Below are positions 26,033 through 36,073 of a stretch of 64,000 bases of DNA, piece by piece; positions within the stretch are counted from its first letter, which is position 1, and every line of letters starts with the position of its first letter. Made by a program: the position numbers and the translations under genes. The notes under the pieces are model-generated. The model did no database searches. It worked only from the letters and a program-made list of their open reading frames with translations, and was not told where the DNA came from. The DNA comes from JBMNKL01 sp050952225 (lineage in GTDB: Bacteria; Bacillota; Clostridia; Acetivibrionales; DTU013), in assembly GCA_050952225.1 (NCBI GenBank), contig JBMNKL010000003.1, positions 496,001 through 560,000 of the forward strand, in the 5' to 3' direction.

Positions 26033-27226
26033 TCAATTACCTCCTGTTCGCCTTGATATGCCAATATCCTCCAGGCACTCCAGTGTTACCCGGGCATAGA
26101 GTCGTTTATCGGCACCCTGAACAAACCTGGCGCTTTTCTTTACCACCTCTGCTCCCTCGGGCACTTGTGACATTGCTTTTCTGTACGCACTGTCGACGGC
26201 CGCTTTCTTGGCATTCTCTTCATCTATGGCCGCTTCAACCGTCTGCTCCTCAGAATATGTGACTGTCACCCACTCCACTGGGAATACCAGGTCATTGCCT
26301 ATTTTAAGCTTTTTCCTTGTTTCAGTCGCAGAATAACAGCTGAATTTGTTCTTCCTGCGCAGTAAGTCAATTTTGCATGAAAATAAGACCAATGCATGGT
26401 CATTAATTACCCTTCCCGTTTTAACTCTTTCCGTTACTTTTGTAATAACAGGTACCTCTTCCTCGTACCATGTCCTGGCTATCACCGTCCCCATGGCATG
26501 TACCGTCTTGAACCGATCATTGCCTTCTTTCAGCGGAATACTGCCGGAAATCAATACCTGGCCTTTCCGGACACTGTCACCTTCGGCTGCTGCCTCGATT
26601 CCTTCCGTTGCTATTATACGCTTGATTATACCGTCCTTTGCCGCTACGACGTCACACGGTATATGTTTTGGTATGATATAGGGTATTTCAATCCTTTCCC
26701 TGACATCTACCCTTACCTTTGTACCTTTTACGTTTATACTAATCCACGAAATATCCCCGATGTCAAGCATCATTCCCGTTACGGCTTTATTTGTATCAAT
26801 CCTGTATTTCAGGACCCCTGTTTTGACACCGTGCCTGGCAAGTGCTTTTTCAAGCTCGACTGTTTGAAGCTTTTTATTGCCGTTTATTTCAACGCTCCAT
26901 ATAAATGAAATCATGATGTAAAGTAAAGCGATGAACAAAACGGCTCCCGCAAAAAATGCTTTCCGTCTCCTGTACCTGTTAAAAACAAACGGTAAGCCTG
27001 TTTTTTTCTTAAGCCTTACCCTGCACTTTGTTTTCCTGGCAACCGGCCGTATGAGCTTAAACCCGCGGATACTCATTTTCATAACCACCGATTGCCTGCC
27101 TTGCGCCATGATATCCCACAGTAGGATTTGCCTCCTGGCGCAGATATTCACAAATTTTTCAATAAAATAGCCTTCGACTACTATAATAACATATCCCCGA
27201 AGATAATTCCATATCCTGAGCAGCAA
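26033..27226 (-). CDS. yqfD: Sporulation protein YqfD
   Basis: A membrane-anchored protein of the sporulation sigma-E regulon in Bacillus and Clostridium. The family start LLRIWNYLRGYV aligns with TTG 27226, after GAGGTGGG; ATGs slightly upstream (27250, 27256) are alternatives. A helix at about residues 85-105 separates a cytoplasmic Cys-containing N-terminal part from an extracytoplasmic region with repeated beta segments (IPYIIPKHIPCDVVAAKDG). About 397 residues, which is normal. It overlaps or abuts yqfC. Confidence 0.87.
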   Translation of the reverse strand: MLLRIWNYLRGYVIIVVEGYFIEKFVNICARRQILLWDIMAQGRQSVVMKMSIRGFKLIRPVARKTKCRVRLKKKTGLPFVFNRYRRRKAFFAGAVLFIALLYIMISFIWSVEINGNKKLQTVELEKALARHGVKTGVLKYRIDTNKAVTGMMLDIGDISWISINVKGTKVRVDVRERIEIPYIIPKHIPCDVVAAKDGIIKRIIATEGIEAAAEGDSVRKGQVLISGSIPLKEGNDRFKTVHAMGTVIARTWYEEEVPVITKVTERVKTGRVINDHALVLFSCKIDLLRRKNKFSCYSATETRKKLKIGNDLVFPVEWVTVTYSEEQTVEAAIDEENAKKAAVDSAYRKAMSQVPEGAEVVKKSARFVQGADKRLYARVTLECLEDIGISRRTGGN

Positions 27227-27242
27227 CAAGTTTCCCACCTCA

Positions 27243-27611
27243 TCAGACATACTCAAGCGATTGTATGCCGCCCGATATGATGATATCTTCCGACGTTATC
27301 TCCCTGATAACCAGGCCGGCGCCTGAGATCCTGACCATTCCTGCGCCGGTGTTTATCCTGATCCTGCTGCTGCCGTACTCAATAACCCCTTTATAATTTT
27401 CTATCATCATATCGCCTTTTCCGACAATGGTTATCCTTGGTATATCCATCACCAATTCCTTTGGCAGCTCAAGCACTTCCGTAAATTTTTCCTTCATGCT
27501 TTTTCCACGGATACCGTCTTCCCCGGAGTTTTTCTTTCTTTTCCCGGAAGCCTCGCTTTTAACGCCTTCTCTTCCGGCGCTTTTATCGCGTAAGGCTTTA
27601 TTCTTCTTCAT
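27243..27611 (-). CDS. yqfC: Sporulation protein YqfC
   Basis: A small protein co-encoded with YqfD. The conserved part is LELPKELVMDIPRITIVG and the beta-rich VIEYGSSRIRINTG to GGIQSLEYV. The N-terminal 35 or so residues form a Lys-rich extension; an internal ATG at MKEKFTEVLELP would give the usual 90-residue size. The ATG at 27611 overlaps the upstream deacetylase stop by 14 bases, which suggests coupled translation. Confidence 0.85.
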   Translation of the reverse strand: MKKNKALRDKSAGREGVKSEASGKRKKNSGEDGIRGKSMKEKFTEVLELPKELVMDIPRITIVGKGDMMIENYKGVIEYGSSRIRINTGAGMVRISGAGLVIREITSEDIIISGGIQSLEYV

Positions 27612-28623
27612 AAATTCCAACTCCAACATTATCCGGCGGCAGAAGTTCCCGTGGATCGCCTATCGAATATCCTTCCCTCAGCACGCCTTTAATAATGCTG
27701 TCCAGCGCTTCGGCGTTATCCCTGGAAACCGCATGTAAAAGCAGCACCGCGCCGTTATGAAGATTTCTCATTACTATTTCATATGCATACTGCGGGCTGC
27801 GGACTTTATCCCGGTGCCAATCATCATATGCAAAACTCCAGAACAGGTTGCAATATCCCAGCCTATATGTTTTTGCGAGTGTACGCTCGCTGTACTCACC
27901 TTTCGGCGGGCGAAGGAAATGCATGTTTTGACCAAATTTCTCGTTAAATGCCCTTTCCAGTCCGAGCACTTCCTCTTCCAGCCTGCCGTCATCCAATTCG
28001 GGCAAACTCGGATGATGAATAGTGTGGTTTCCGACCATGTGTCCTTCTTCAACCATTCTTCTTACAAGGTCCTGGTGATTCTTCAGGTATGGCCCGGTTA
28101 TGAAAAAAACGGCCTTAATCCCGTTATCCCTCAATGTATCAAGAATAAGGGGCGTATAACCATTCTCATATCCTTCGTCAAATGTGAAATAAATAACGTT
28201 CTTTGAAGTGTCCCCTACATACACAGCGCCATACTTCTTCAGTAGTTCTGGTGCACCGGGATCTGCGGCGGGGGTTTCATGATTTTTTCTCCTGGATATG
28301 CCCCATCTGAGCAGCTTGTTGCTGTATGTGCCCTGTGAATAGGATACGTTCTTTTCATAAACATTTACATGAATTGTATCCGGCTCCCGACTTTTATGGG
28401 AAATGCCGACAGTCGCTTCATCCTCATCTTCTGATAGCCTGCCACTGATTTCAACCTTGAGATCAAGATCATCGAAACTGCTGGAATAAACGCTTCCCAG
28501 ACTGTCAAACTTTTCATCACGAGTTGATGATGAAGAACAACATGACAGTATCATGCCCGGAACCATTGAAATTATAGCAATAATTGCTGCAAGACCTGCT
28601 TTATTATATCCGCTGCGGTTCAT
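27598..28623 (-). CDS. PdaA-like polysaccharide deacetylase
   Basis: A NodB-homology deacetylase. PdaA enzymes remove acetyl groups from muramic acid, leading to the delta-lactam of spore cortex. It shows YFTFDEGYENGYT (motif 1 in the PdaA form), GNHTIHHPSLPEL (zinc His pair) and RPPKGEYS. The N-terminus has a hydrophobic segment ending ILSCCSSSS, compatible with a lipoprotein signal. About 100 linker residues precede the catalytic domain. GGAGGATAGG precedes ATG 28623. The adjacent yqfC and yqfD support a sporulation role; the exact substrate is inferred. Confidence 0.85.
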   Translation of the reverse strand: MNRSGYNKAGLAAIIAIISMVPGMILSCCSSSSTRDEKFDSLGSVYSSSFDDLDLKVEISGRLSEDEDEATVGISHKSREPDTIHVNVYEKNVSYSQGTYSNKLLRWGISRRKNHETPAADPGAPELLKKYGAVYVGDTSKNVIYFTFDEGYENGYTPLILDTLRDNGIKAVFFITGPYLKNHQDLVRRMVEEGHMVGNHTIHHPSLPELDDGRLEEEVLGLERAFNEKFGQNMHFLRPPKGEYSERTLAKTYRLGYCNLFWSFAYDDWHRDKVRSPQYAYEIVMRNLHNGAVLLLHAVSRDNAEALDSIIKGVLREGYSIGDPRELLPPDNVGVGIYEEE

Positions 28624-28697
28624 AAACCTATCCTCCACGATTATCAGGCATAGTTAATATATTTGTATTATGGAGGATGGAAAATATACCGGGATAT

Positions 28698-29396
28698 TTA
28701 CTGAACCACGGTTAAAAGGTCTGTCTTTATAGTGGTGCCGTCATCAATAAACTTGTTTATCACAACTTCATCCGACTTTTTAATACTTACCTGAAGCATT
28801 TCGCTTTCAAGGTTTTCGAGTACGCCCCCGATAAGCGTAAGCGAACGCTCAAGAGCATCCGGGTCTGCGATTGCCTTTATGGTAAAGGGAGCCTTGAATC
28901 GCTTTCCGTTTATCATAATGTAAGACCCTGCATCACGTATTTCCGTCATGGCTACGATACGCTCGTCATTGACGGATATAGCCTGCGCTCCGCTTGCCCT
29001 CAGCTCATTAACTACATTCAGGATGTCAAAATCTCTTACGCGCACAAAAGTAGAGTAATTGTCAAGAGTTATAATAACGCCCTTTCCCTTTACGGTTTCA
29101 AGCCCTGCAAATATCCTGGCTTTTTTAAGGTTATTCTGTATCTGTTGGGTTGCTTCACTGTCACCGGCTTTTGCCTCTTGATACATCTTGTTTTCATTTT
29201 CAAGCTCTTCAAGCCTCCCCTGCAAAGAGTCTTTTTGGTTCTGAAGCGTGATCAGCTCGGTCTTGAGCTCTTCAAGCCTCATGTTGTCATATGCTGCTAT
29301 GCTCTGGTAATAGTTAACGCTTTTATATTGCAAAGCCAGCATGATTCCTAAAAGAATGCAGAGTATCGTCATGGCTAAATTTCTGGCAAATTTCAT
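28698..29396 (-). CDS. DUF881 family protein (second of a tandem pair)
   Basis: A 232-residue membrane-anchored protein: one N-terminal helix (6-24), a coiled coil (about 35-75), then the DUF881 domain with LETVKGKGVIITLDN, ELRASGAQAISVNDERI and ITLIGGVLENLE-type segments. The function is unknown; such genes often occur with division or cell-wall genes. Its ATG overlaps the stop of the upstream paralogue (ATGA), with AGGTAGTC as ribosome site, so the two are co-translated. Confidence 0.85.
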   Translation of the reverse strand: MKFARNLAMTILCILLGIMLALQYKSVNYYQSIAAYDNMRLEELKTELITLQNQKDSLQGRLEELENENKMYQEAKAGDSEATQQIQNNLKKARIFAGLETVKGKGVIITLDNYSTFVRVRDFDILNVVNELRASGAQAISVNDERIVAMTEIRDAGSYIMINGKRFKAPFTIKAIADPDALERSLTLIGGVLENLESEMLQVSIKKSDEVVINKFIDDGTTIKTDLLTVVQ

Positions 29397-30118
29397 TTTT
29401 CGACTACCTCCAGTGCGGAAATATACCTGTCCAGTTTATCAGAGCCGCTGAATTTCGGCAGCTTTATTTCCTTGGCTTTTTTAATCTCTATCCTGATATC
29501 AAACAGCATCATTTCCGCGATTGTTCTGCTGTTCATCATCATTTCGTACAATTCATCGGGATTGCCGATGGCTTCAATAATATATGGTACGGAGTACCTG
29601 TTGTCATTAATCAGGATTGTAGGTCCTGCACATACCTGGTCGCTCATCGGCACAATTCTTTCGCCGTTTATGGCTATAGCCTGGGCACCGGCGATTTTAA
29701 GGTCATTTAATATTGTCTTGATTTGCTGGTCATGAACTATAAACCAGCCGGGGTCCGCATCAGGCTGCATTTCCGGGGCGTCGTCAAGCTCAATAACAAT
29801 TCCGGGGCCTTTCACATCAACAAGACCGGTATGTACCCTGATCAGTTCCCATTCTTCTCTTAACCGAACGTCATCCTGCTGCTCCACATATTCCCTTATG
29901 ATTTCGTTTCTCATTGCCAGGTTTTCATCAATAGCAGCTCTCAATTCTTCAATAGCCGTTTTTTCCCTCGCAAGCTGTTCCTTCAGCATTTCGACGCTCA
30001 GCTTGTTTGATGCCGAAACCTTCTTTGCAAGGAGGGTGCTTTTTGCCTGCACTGCAACAACAATGCCAAATATCAGGAATACTATGAATAAAATATGCCG
30101 GCTTCCCGTTTTTTTCAT
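29393..30118 (-). CDS. DUF881 family protein (first of a tandem pair)
   Basis: A 241-residue paralogue of the next gene with the same layout: helix at 8-24, coiled coil at about 30-75, and a DUF881 domain with TGLVDVKGPGIVIELDD, LKIAGAQAIAINGERIVP and NSRTIAEMMLFDI segments. The promoter 48 bases upstream suggests that it leads a two-gene unit. Confidence 0.85.
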   Translation of the reverse strand: MKKTGSRHILFIVFLIFGIVVAVQAKSTLLAKKVSASNKLSVEMLKEQLAREKTAIEELRAAIDENLAMRNEIIREYVEQQDDVRLREEWELIRVHTGLVDVKGPGIVIELDDAPEMQPDADPGWFIVHDQQIKTILNDLKIAGAQAIAINGERIVPMSDQVCAGPTILINDNRYSVPYIIEAIGNPDELYEMMMNSRTIAEMMLFDIRIEIKKAKEIKLPKFSGSDKLDRYISALEVVEK

Positions 30119-30165
30119 AATTATTTTACCACACCAGCCCGGAAAATTATTTAATGCGTACTTTA

Positions 30166-30194
30166 ATTCTACTTTTAATAGCGCATCATTTCAA
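30166..30194 (-). promoter_or_regulatory. Sigma-A type promoter for the DUF881 pair
   Basis: TTGAAA (30194-30189), 17 bases, TAGAAT (30171-30166) on the minus strand. Confidence 0.6.
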
Positions 30195-30517
30195 GAGTGC
30201 AAAGTATAACTAATCAATTCGGATGAGGTTAATTATCCCTGTTTGCTTTATTCAAGAGCATTATGCATCAAGCCGGCAGAGCCTGTTAATCCGCACAAGT
30301 ACCAGGCAAAATCATGACCTGATCGAGCACCCTGGTTCTATGGGCGAGTTACGTTTGATTTTGCACATAAAACGCGGACTATTAAGAACAATGTAAGTCC
30401 GCGCTGGCTGAATCTACAGGCTCTTCTGTTTTATGCATCGTTCCGGAATAAAGCCCGGGGGTAATAAAAACTCCGTACTGTCAACTGTGATTATATTTTC
30501 TGTTGATGTATACTTTA
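30195..30517. other. Intergenic region without a gene
   Basis: I find no convincing coding sequence here. It contains the terminator at 30370-30403 and otherwise unstructured sequence between the nucleotidyltransferase fusion gene and the DUF881 promoter. Confidence 0.6.
30370..30403 (-). terminator. Intrinsic terminator after the nucleotidyltransferase fusion gene
   Basis: CGCGGACT and AGTCCGCG (30373-30380 and 30396-30403) form an 8-bp stem with a 15-base loop; on the minus strand TTTTAT follows. Confidence 0.5.
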
Positions 30518-32971
30518 TTAGTTCCGGCTTATTTCCCTCACTTTTCTTGCATAAATATCAGTCAGTTCTTCAGCAAACTCCGCGTTCAAGCCTTCCCCAA
30601 TAACGCTGCATACCGGTTTTTCCGCATCGGGCAATATAAGTACCCATCCCTTCTCATCAAACACTTTAACACCTTCCAGCGTCTCCGTCCTTTCGCCGGA
30701 ATGCTCCTGTATCAGTTTGCGGATAACCCTGCCTTTTGAGCTCCATTCACATTCCACTTCCCGTCTGCGCATGTGTATTTCAGGAATCATGTTTACCAGG
30801 TCGGAAAGCCTCAGACGGTTCAGCGACATATAGTCGAGGAGCTTGACAAGGCTTGCGGCCGCATCAAAATTCATCGTAAACTGTTCAAGCAACTCTTCCT
30901 TTACTTCCTTGCCCAGCATGTTGGCCATCATATCCCTTGCGGACGATTTCGTCCTTATCACTCTTCCATGGTACTCTTCCGCAAGTTTTTCCACAGCCTG
31001 GCTTGCCGACAAGCGGCACTATTACGGTGCATCCCTTTCATTTTTCTAAACAGGACAAGCGCTATAAGCGCTATAAACATATCCTCGGTTACCAGCCTTC
31101 CCCTTTCATCCACAAGCATCATTTTTTCGCAGGTATCCCCGATCGACACTCCAAGATCAAATTTACCGTTTTCTAACGGTATTGCAAAACCATCCCATAC
31201 CTTTTACGGCGGTATTCTCATACTCGTCCGCGTTAACCGGCACATGACCTCACATCCCAGTTCCGCCAGCAAACCCGTTATCATCCCGGAAATATATTCC
31301 GTTGCAGGCACTTCAACGCTATCCGGTATTTCATGCTTATTGACTTAACATCAAGCAGTATGCTCTTAATGTAAAACTCCATGAACTCCCTGGTTTCAGT
31401 TCACTTTCTTAATGCAATCGCTTTCACACCGGATAAAATCATCCCGCATAAAAGAACTCTCGATTTTTCTCTCGGCACCCCTGTCTATGATGCTTCCCGA
31501 CCTGTCCAGGAACTCGATCATCACTTTCGTCCCGGCGCCCGGGTATGAGCTTAAGTGGATGCCGCCGTCAAGCCTGTAAAACCTGACAGCCGACCTTAAT
31601 GCCGGCAAGGTCAGCCTTCCGTAATCGACAGGCCCATACACCGGAAGAAAGCAGCCCCGATATCACCGCATGCTTTATCATCAAAGCGCTGTTCGTACCG
31701 TCAAAACTCACACCGATATTTCCTTTGTTTCCGATTGAAGCGCCATATGCGGCACCCAGCCTCGCGGCGAACTCAGGTGTAATATCCGTATTAACCTGGC
31801 CGCCTGCTCCTCTTGCCCCGAATATCTGCCTTCCTGCCTTGGAACCCCATACTATGTTGGCACTTACTTCAGCCCCCTGCCGGATATACTTGTCAGGCCA
31901 TATTTTTACGGAGGGCCTTATAATTGCATGCTCATCCACCAGCGAATGCTCGCCTACGATTGATTGCTCAAATGCGGCTGCGCCATTTTTTATATGAACA
32001 TTCCCGCATATTATGCTTCCGCGTAATTGAACGTTCTCGCCCAAAAAACAATTTTTCCATATAATGCTTCTTTTAATACCACACCGGCCTGATACTATGC
32101 TGTTGTCTCCTATTACCGAGTAACTGCCTATTTCCGCATTTGCCCTTATCCGACATCCGGAACCTATGATGCAGGGCGCCCTCAATAATGCCCCGTCGTC
32201 TATTTCCGTCCCAATCCCGACACGGATGCCTGCTTCCATTTCCTCACCCGGTATGTCAACCTTCGCAATGCCGTTCATAACATCACTGTGAGCCCGGATA
32301 TAGGCAGCGGTGTCACCGATATCACACCAATAGTCTTCCGTAATATATCCGTACAGCCTCTTATTATCCCTCATAAGCATCGGGAACAGGTCCTTGCTGA
32401 AATCAAACGCCGTCCCTGGTTTAATATATTCGAGTACTTCCGGCGACAATATATAAATCCCGGTATTGACCGTATCACTAAATACCTCTCCCCACCCTGG
32501 TTTTTCAAGAAAACGTATTATCCTTCCGTCCCCGTCGGTTACAACAACGCCGTATTCAAGAGGAACATCAACCCTCTTGAGAACAAGCGTCGCTGTTGCA
32601 TTCTTTTCCATATGGAATCTAACTGCGCTTATCAGGTCAATATCAGTCAGCGCATCACCGCTTATTACAAGAAATGTACCGTCCAGGAAGTCCTCGGCGT
32701 TTTTTACGCTCCCTGCCGTACCGAGTGGTTTATGCTCAACGTAGTATCTCAGCCTTATGCCGAACTTGCTGCCGTCTTCAAAATAGTCCCGGATCATATC
32801 CGGCATGTACTGCAGTGTTGCAGCCACGTTTGTTATTCCATGCTTTTTAAGCAAATCAATGATATGCTCCATCACCGGCTTGTTTGCCACAGGCACCATT
32901 GGTTTCGGCCTGCCGCATGTAAGCGGCCTCAGCCTTGTACCCTCTCCGCCTGCCATAATAACAGCTTTCAT
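30518..32971 (-). CDS. Sugar-phosphate nucleotidyltransferase/phosphomannomutase fusion, frame broken
   Basis: A roughly 818-codon protein: an N-terminal nucleotidyltransferase (MAGGEGTRLRPLT, about 1-235), hexapeptide-repeat left-handed beta helix (about 250-360), and a phosphohexomutase-like C-terminal region to the stop. It probably makes GDP-mannose or a similar nucleotide sugar. The mutase part includes GNIGVSFDGTNSALMIKHA, where a canonical catalytic serine is not obvious. The first 1.3 kb is one frame; 31000-31640 is scattered over several frames (at least four breaks), and the end (SASQAVEKLAEEYHGRVIRTKSS to VREISRN) is again open. I use ATG 32971 after GAAGGTGAAG. Confidence 0.82.
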
Positions 32972-33032
32972 TCGCTTCACCTTCGATATTTTAATGTTGA
33001 ATATGATGCCTTATTAATTTCTGCCGATATGC

Positions 33033-33068
33033 AAAAAAAATACGGCCTGCCTTAAAAAGGCTGCCGCA
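33033..33068 (-). terminator. Intrinsic terminator after glpK
   Basis: On the minus strand GCCTT and AAGGC close a 3-base loop, extended outward by CGGC/GCCG across a small asymmetric bulge, and followed by eight T. It lies about 45 bases after the glpK stop. Confidence 0.8.
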
Positions 33069-33113
33069 TTTCATTTATATTTAAACTTGAAAATATCAAT
33101 TAAAGTTTGCCGG

Positions 33114-34618
33114 TTATTCCATATCCCATTTCATCGATCTTTCAACAGCTTTTTTCCATCCTTTATAAAGGCTGTCCCTTGTGCTTTCGGACATCATAGG
33201 TTCATACACTTTGCCGAGCTTCCAGCACGCTTCTATTTCATCCTTGTTTTTCCACAGGCCTGTACCAAGCCCCGCCAGGTATATCGCGCCCAAGGGCCGT
33301 AGTTTCAGTAATTTCGGGGCGCTTTACCGTTACATTCAAAATATCGGCCTGGAATTGCATAAGAAAATTACTTACGCTGGCCCCGCCATCCACTTTAAGC
33401 TCGCTCAGCCGTATGCCGGAATCGGCTGTCATTACCTCGAATATATCACGGCTTTGATAAGCTATAGACTCCAGGACGGCGCGGATTACATGCTCTCTTT
33501 TTGTTCCCCTGCGTAATACCCGCTATAATTCCCCTGGCGTACATATCCCAATATGGAGCGCCAAGTCCCGTAAATGCCGGCACTATATATACGCCGCCGG
33601 TATCAGGTACGGTTTCGGCTTCAATATCAGCCTGCGGAGCGCTGTCGACAAGTTTCATCTCATCTCTTATCCATTGGATTGTCGAGCCGGCGTTAAAAAC
33701 GCTTCCCTTCCAGCGCGTATTCAGCCTTTCCGTCAATTACCCAGGCTATTGTACTCAATAATCCGTTACCGGATAATACCGGTTTGCTCGCCCGTATTCA
33801 TCAAAATAAAACAACCGGTGCCATACGTGTTTTTTGCCGAGCCTTCGCGATAGCAAGCCTGACCGAAAAGAGCGGACTGCTGGTCGCCTGCAACTCCGCT
33901 AATAGGTATCTCTTCGCCTAATACCTCTTTGGCGGTATTTGCAATGAACCCGGAAGATTGCACCAGTGACGGCAGCATGCACCTGGGTATGTCCAACGCT
34001 TTGAGAAGCTCATCATCCCACTCAAGCGTATTAATATTGAAAAGCATTGTCCTCGAGGCATTAGTATAGTCCGTCACGTGAGACCTTGCCGCCGGTCAGG
34101 TTCCAAATAAGCCATGCATCTATGGTCCCGGCCAGCAGTTCGCCTGCCTCTGCTTTTTTTCTGGCTCCCTCCACATTATCAAGGATCCACTTGATTTTTG
34201 TCCCGGTAAAATATGCATCAATTATAAGTCCCGTCTTTTTACGTATAATTTCATCATATCCGGAAGCCTTCAGGTCGTCGCAGATATCCGCAGTTCTCCG
34301 GCATTGCCACACAATTGCGTTATAAACCGGCTTCCCCGTTTTCCGATCCCACATAACCACAGTTTCCCGCTGGTTCGTAATACCGATGCACGCTACCTCC
34401 TGCAGTGATATCTTTGCGGCAGCAGTCGCTTCCTTCATAGTAGCGAGCTGCGCTTCCCATATCTCAACCGGGTCATGTTCCACCCAGCCTGGCCTGGGAT
34501 AATGCTGTTTTAATTGCCTGCTCTTTATTGCCGTTATTTTGTCATTCGCCCTGTCATACACTACTGTTCTTGAACTTGATGTACCCTGATCAATTGCAAT
34601 TATATAACGTTTATTCAT
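33114..34618 (-). CDS. glpK: Glycerol kinase, frame broken
   Basis: GlpK phosphorylates glycerol to glycerol 3-phosphate. The N-terminus IIAIDQGTSSSR, then GITNQRET, GTIDAWLIWNLTGG, SGVAGDQQSALFGQACY, NTYGTGCFILMNTG, GLGAPYWDMYARG and KVDGGASVSNFLMQFQAD are all present in order. The frame changes near 34070, 33760, 33440 and 33290. The final segment GLGTGLWKNKDE to KWDME ends at TAA 33114-33116. The total of about 500 codons is the family norm, so these look like sequence errors. It is last in the glycerol operon. Confidence 0.9.
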
Positions 34619-34643
34619 ATGCCAATCCTCCTCGCGTAATAAT

Positions 34644-35015
34644 CTATGCTTTTGGAATATTTGACATGGAGATGATATCCGTTCCGGTGCCTAAAATATC
34701 TTCAATTACAACATCTCCGACTTTTAATGGCGCTACGGCGGTACAGGCGTTTATGACTTCCATGCAATCGAAGAGCAACCTTTTTGGAATAGGTCGGGAG
34801 GATTTAACCGGCGCCATTGGCAAAATACCTCCGACTATTTTAACCGTTGTTGTCAGCACCCTCACCGGATTGGTACACTCATCTACCGCATATACCGCTC
34901 CTCTTTTGCATTTATTTCCCGAAACATCGGCATGGGTCACAGGAGCTTCTGCCGATTCATCCACTTTGAGTATACAACCTTTGGGGCATACTATGCAAAT
35001 CATTTCCTTTTTCAT
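34644..35015 (-). CDS. DUF1667 domain protein (glycerol operon, iron-sulfur-type Cys pattern)
   Basis: A 123-residue DUF1667 protein. The N-terminal CIVCPKGCIL (Cys at 7, 10 and 14) with a later Cys in GNKCKRG gives a four-Cys pattern fit for a metal or iron-sulfur site. Such genes typically lie beside the two FAD oxidoreductases of glycerol 3-phosphate oxidation, as here, suggesting an electron-transfer subunit in place of GlpC; this is inference. A GGAGG site precedes the ATG. Confidence 0.85.
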   Translation of the reverse strand: MKKEMICIVCPKGCILKVDESAEAPVTHADVSGNKCKRGAVYAVDECTNPVRVLTTTVKIVGGILPMAPVKSSRPIPKRLLFDCMEVINACTAVAPLKVGDVVIEDILGTGTDIISMSNIPKA

Positions 35016-35048
35016 TATACAAATCCTCCGTCCATTTGAGTCATTACC

Positions 35049-36026
35049 CTAGGACAAGCACCGCAAGGCTGCCGACATGCCCGCAATCTCAGCCTCAAGT
35101 GTAACATTATCCACCAGGTCATGCACATGAACAACATTTCCGCAGGCGTACACGCCAGGCATTGACGTCTCCATATGCTCATTCACGACCGGACCTGACG
35201 TGGCCGGATCAATCTTTATACCTGCTTCGGCTGTAATTTCATTTTCCGGTATCAATCCTACCGAAAGAAGCAGTGTATCACATTCAACGTATTCTTCTGT
35301 TCCGTCAACAGGTTTCAGGTTTTCATCGACCGCTGCTGTCGTAACACCTTCCACCCTTTCCCTGCCATGAATTTCTATAACTGTATGGCTTAACTTCAGA
35401 GGTATGTTGAAATCATGCAGGCATTGCACAACATTCCTGGTAAGCCCGCCGGGTTTTGGCATGATCTCGCATACCATTTTTATTTCGGCGCCTTCAAGCT
35501 TCAGTCTTCTGGCCATTATAAGGCCTATATCGCCTGAGCCCAGGATCACGATTTTCTTTCCCGGAAGATATCCGTTTATATTTACAAATTTTTGCGCAGT
35601 TCCGGCCGTATAGATGCCCGCCGGCCTGGTGCCCGGGATATTCAGCGCACCCCTGGTTCTTTCCCTGCATCCCATGGCAAGTATTACGGCTTTCGCCTTT
35701 ATTCTGACAAACCCCTTCTTTTCACTGACGGCTTCAACCACTATTCCTGGCTTTATCGCCAGTGCAGTGGTACCGGTAAGGTATGCAATGCCCAGTTCAT
35801 TAACCATATCTATATACCTGGCGGCATACTCAGGTCCAGTCAGTTCCTCCTTAAACACCTGCAAGCCAAAGCCGGTATGTATACACTGCTGTAATATACC
35901 GCCCAGGTTGTCTTCCCTTTCCATAATCAAAATGTCCTTTACACCTTGTTGCCTGGCCTTTACTGCCGCCGCCATCCCGGCAGGGCCGCCCCCTATAACT
36001 GCAAGCTGCACTTCATTCAAATCCAT
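35049..36026 (-). CDS. FAD/NAD(P)-binding oxidoreductase of the glycerol operon, short form
   Basis: A pyridine nucleotide-disulfide-type flavoprotein of 325 residues, with LAVIGGGPAGMAAAVKA (FAD), VILGSGDIGLIMARRL (NAD) and the second FAD segment MPGVYACGNVVHVHDLVD. It partners the GlpA-like protein and DUF1667 in glycerol 3-phosphate oxidation. It stops soon after the AGMSAA helix, whereas I would expect related operon proteins to carry a C-terminal extension. Only 33 bases remain before the next gene, so this is a genuine short form or an old deletion. GGAGG lies too close to ATG 36026; TTG 36020 is an alternative. Confidence 0.8.
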   Translation of the reverse strand: MDLNEVQLAVIGGGPAGMAAAVKARQQGVKDILIMEREDNLGGILQQCIHTGFGLQVFKEELTGPEYAARYIDMVNELGIAYLTGTTALAIKPGIVVEAVSEKKGFVRIKAKAVILAMGCRERTRGALNIPGTRPAGIYTAGTAQKFVNINGYLPGKKIVILGSGDIGLIMARRLKLEGAEIKMVCEIMPKPGGLTRNVVQCLHDFNIPLKLSHTVIEIHGRERVEGVTTAAVDENLKPVDGTEEYVECDTLLLSVGLIPENEITAEAGIKIDPATSGPVVNEHMETSMPGVYACGNVVHVHDLVDNVTLEAEIAGMSAALRCLS

Positions 36027-36073
36027 GGCCTCCATTTCCGATTATTTTTTCTCACAAGACAAAACCGTTTTAA

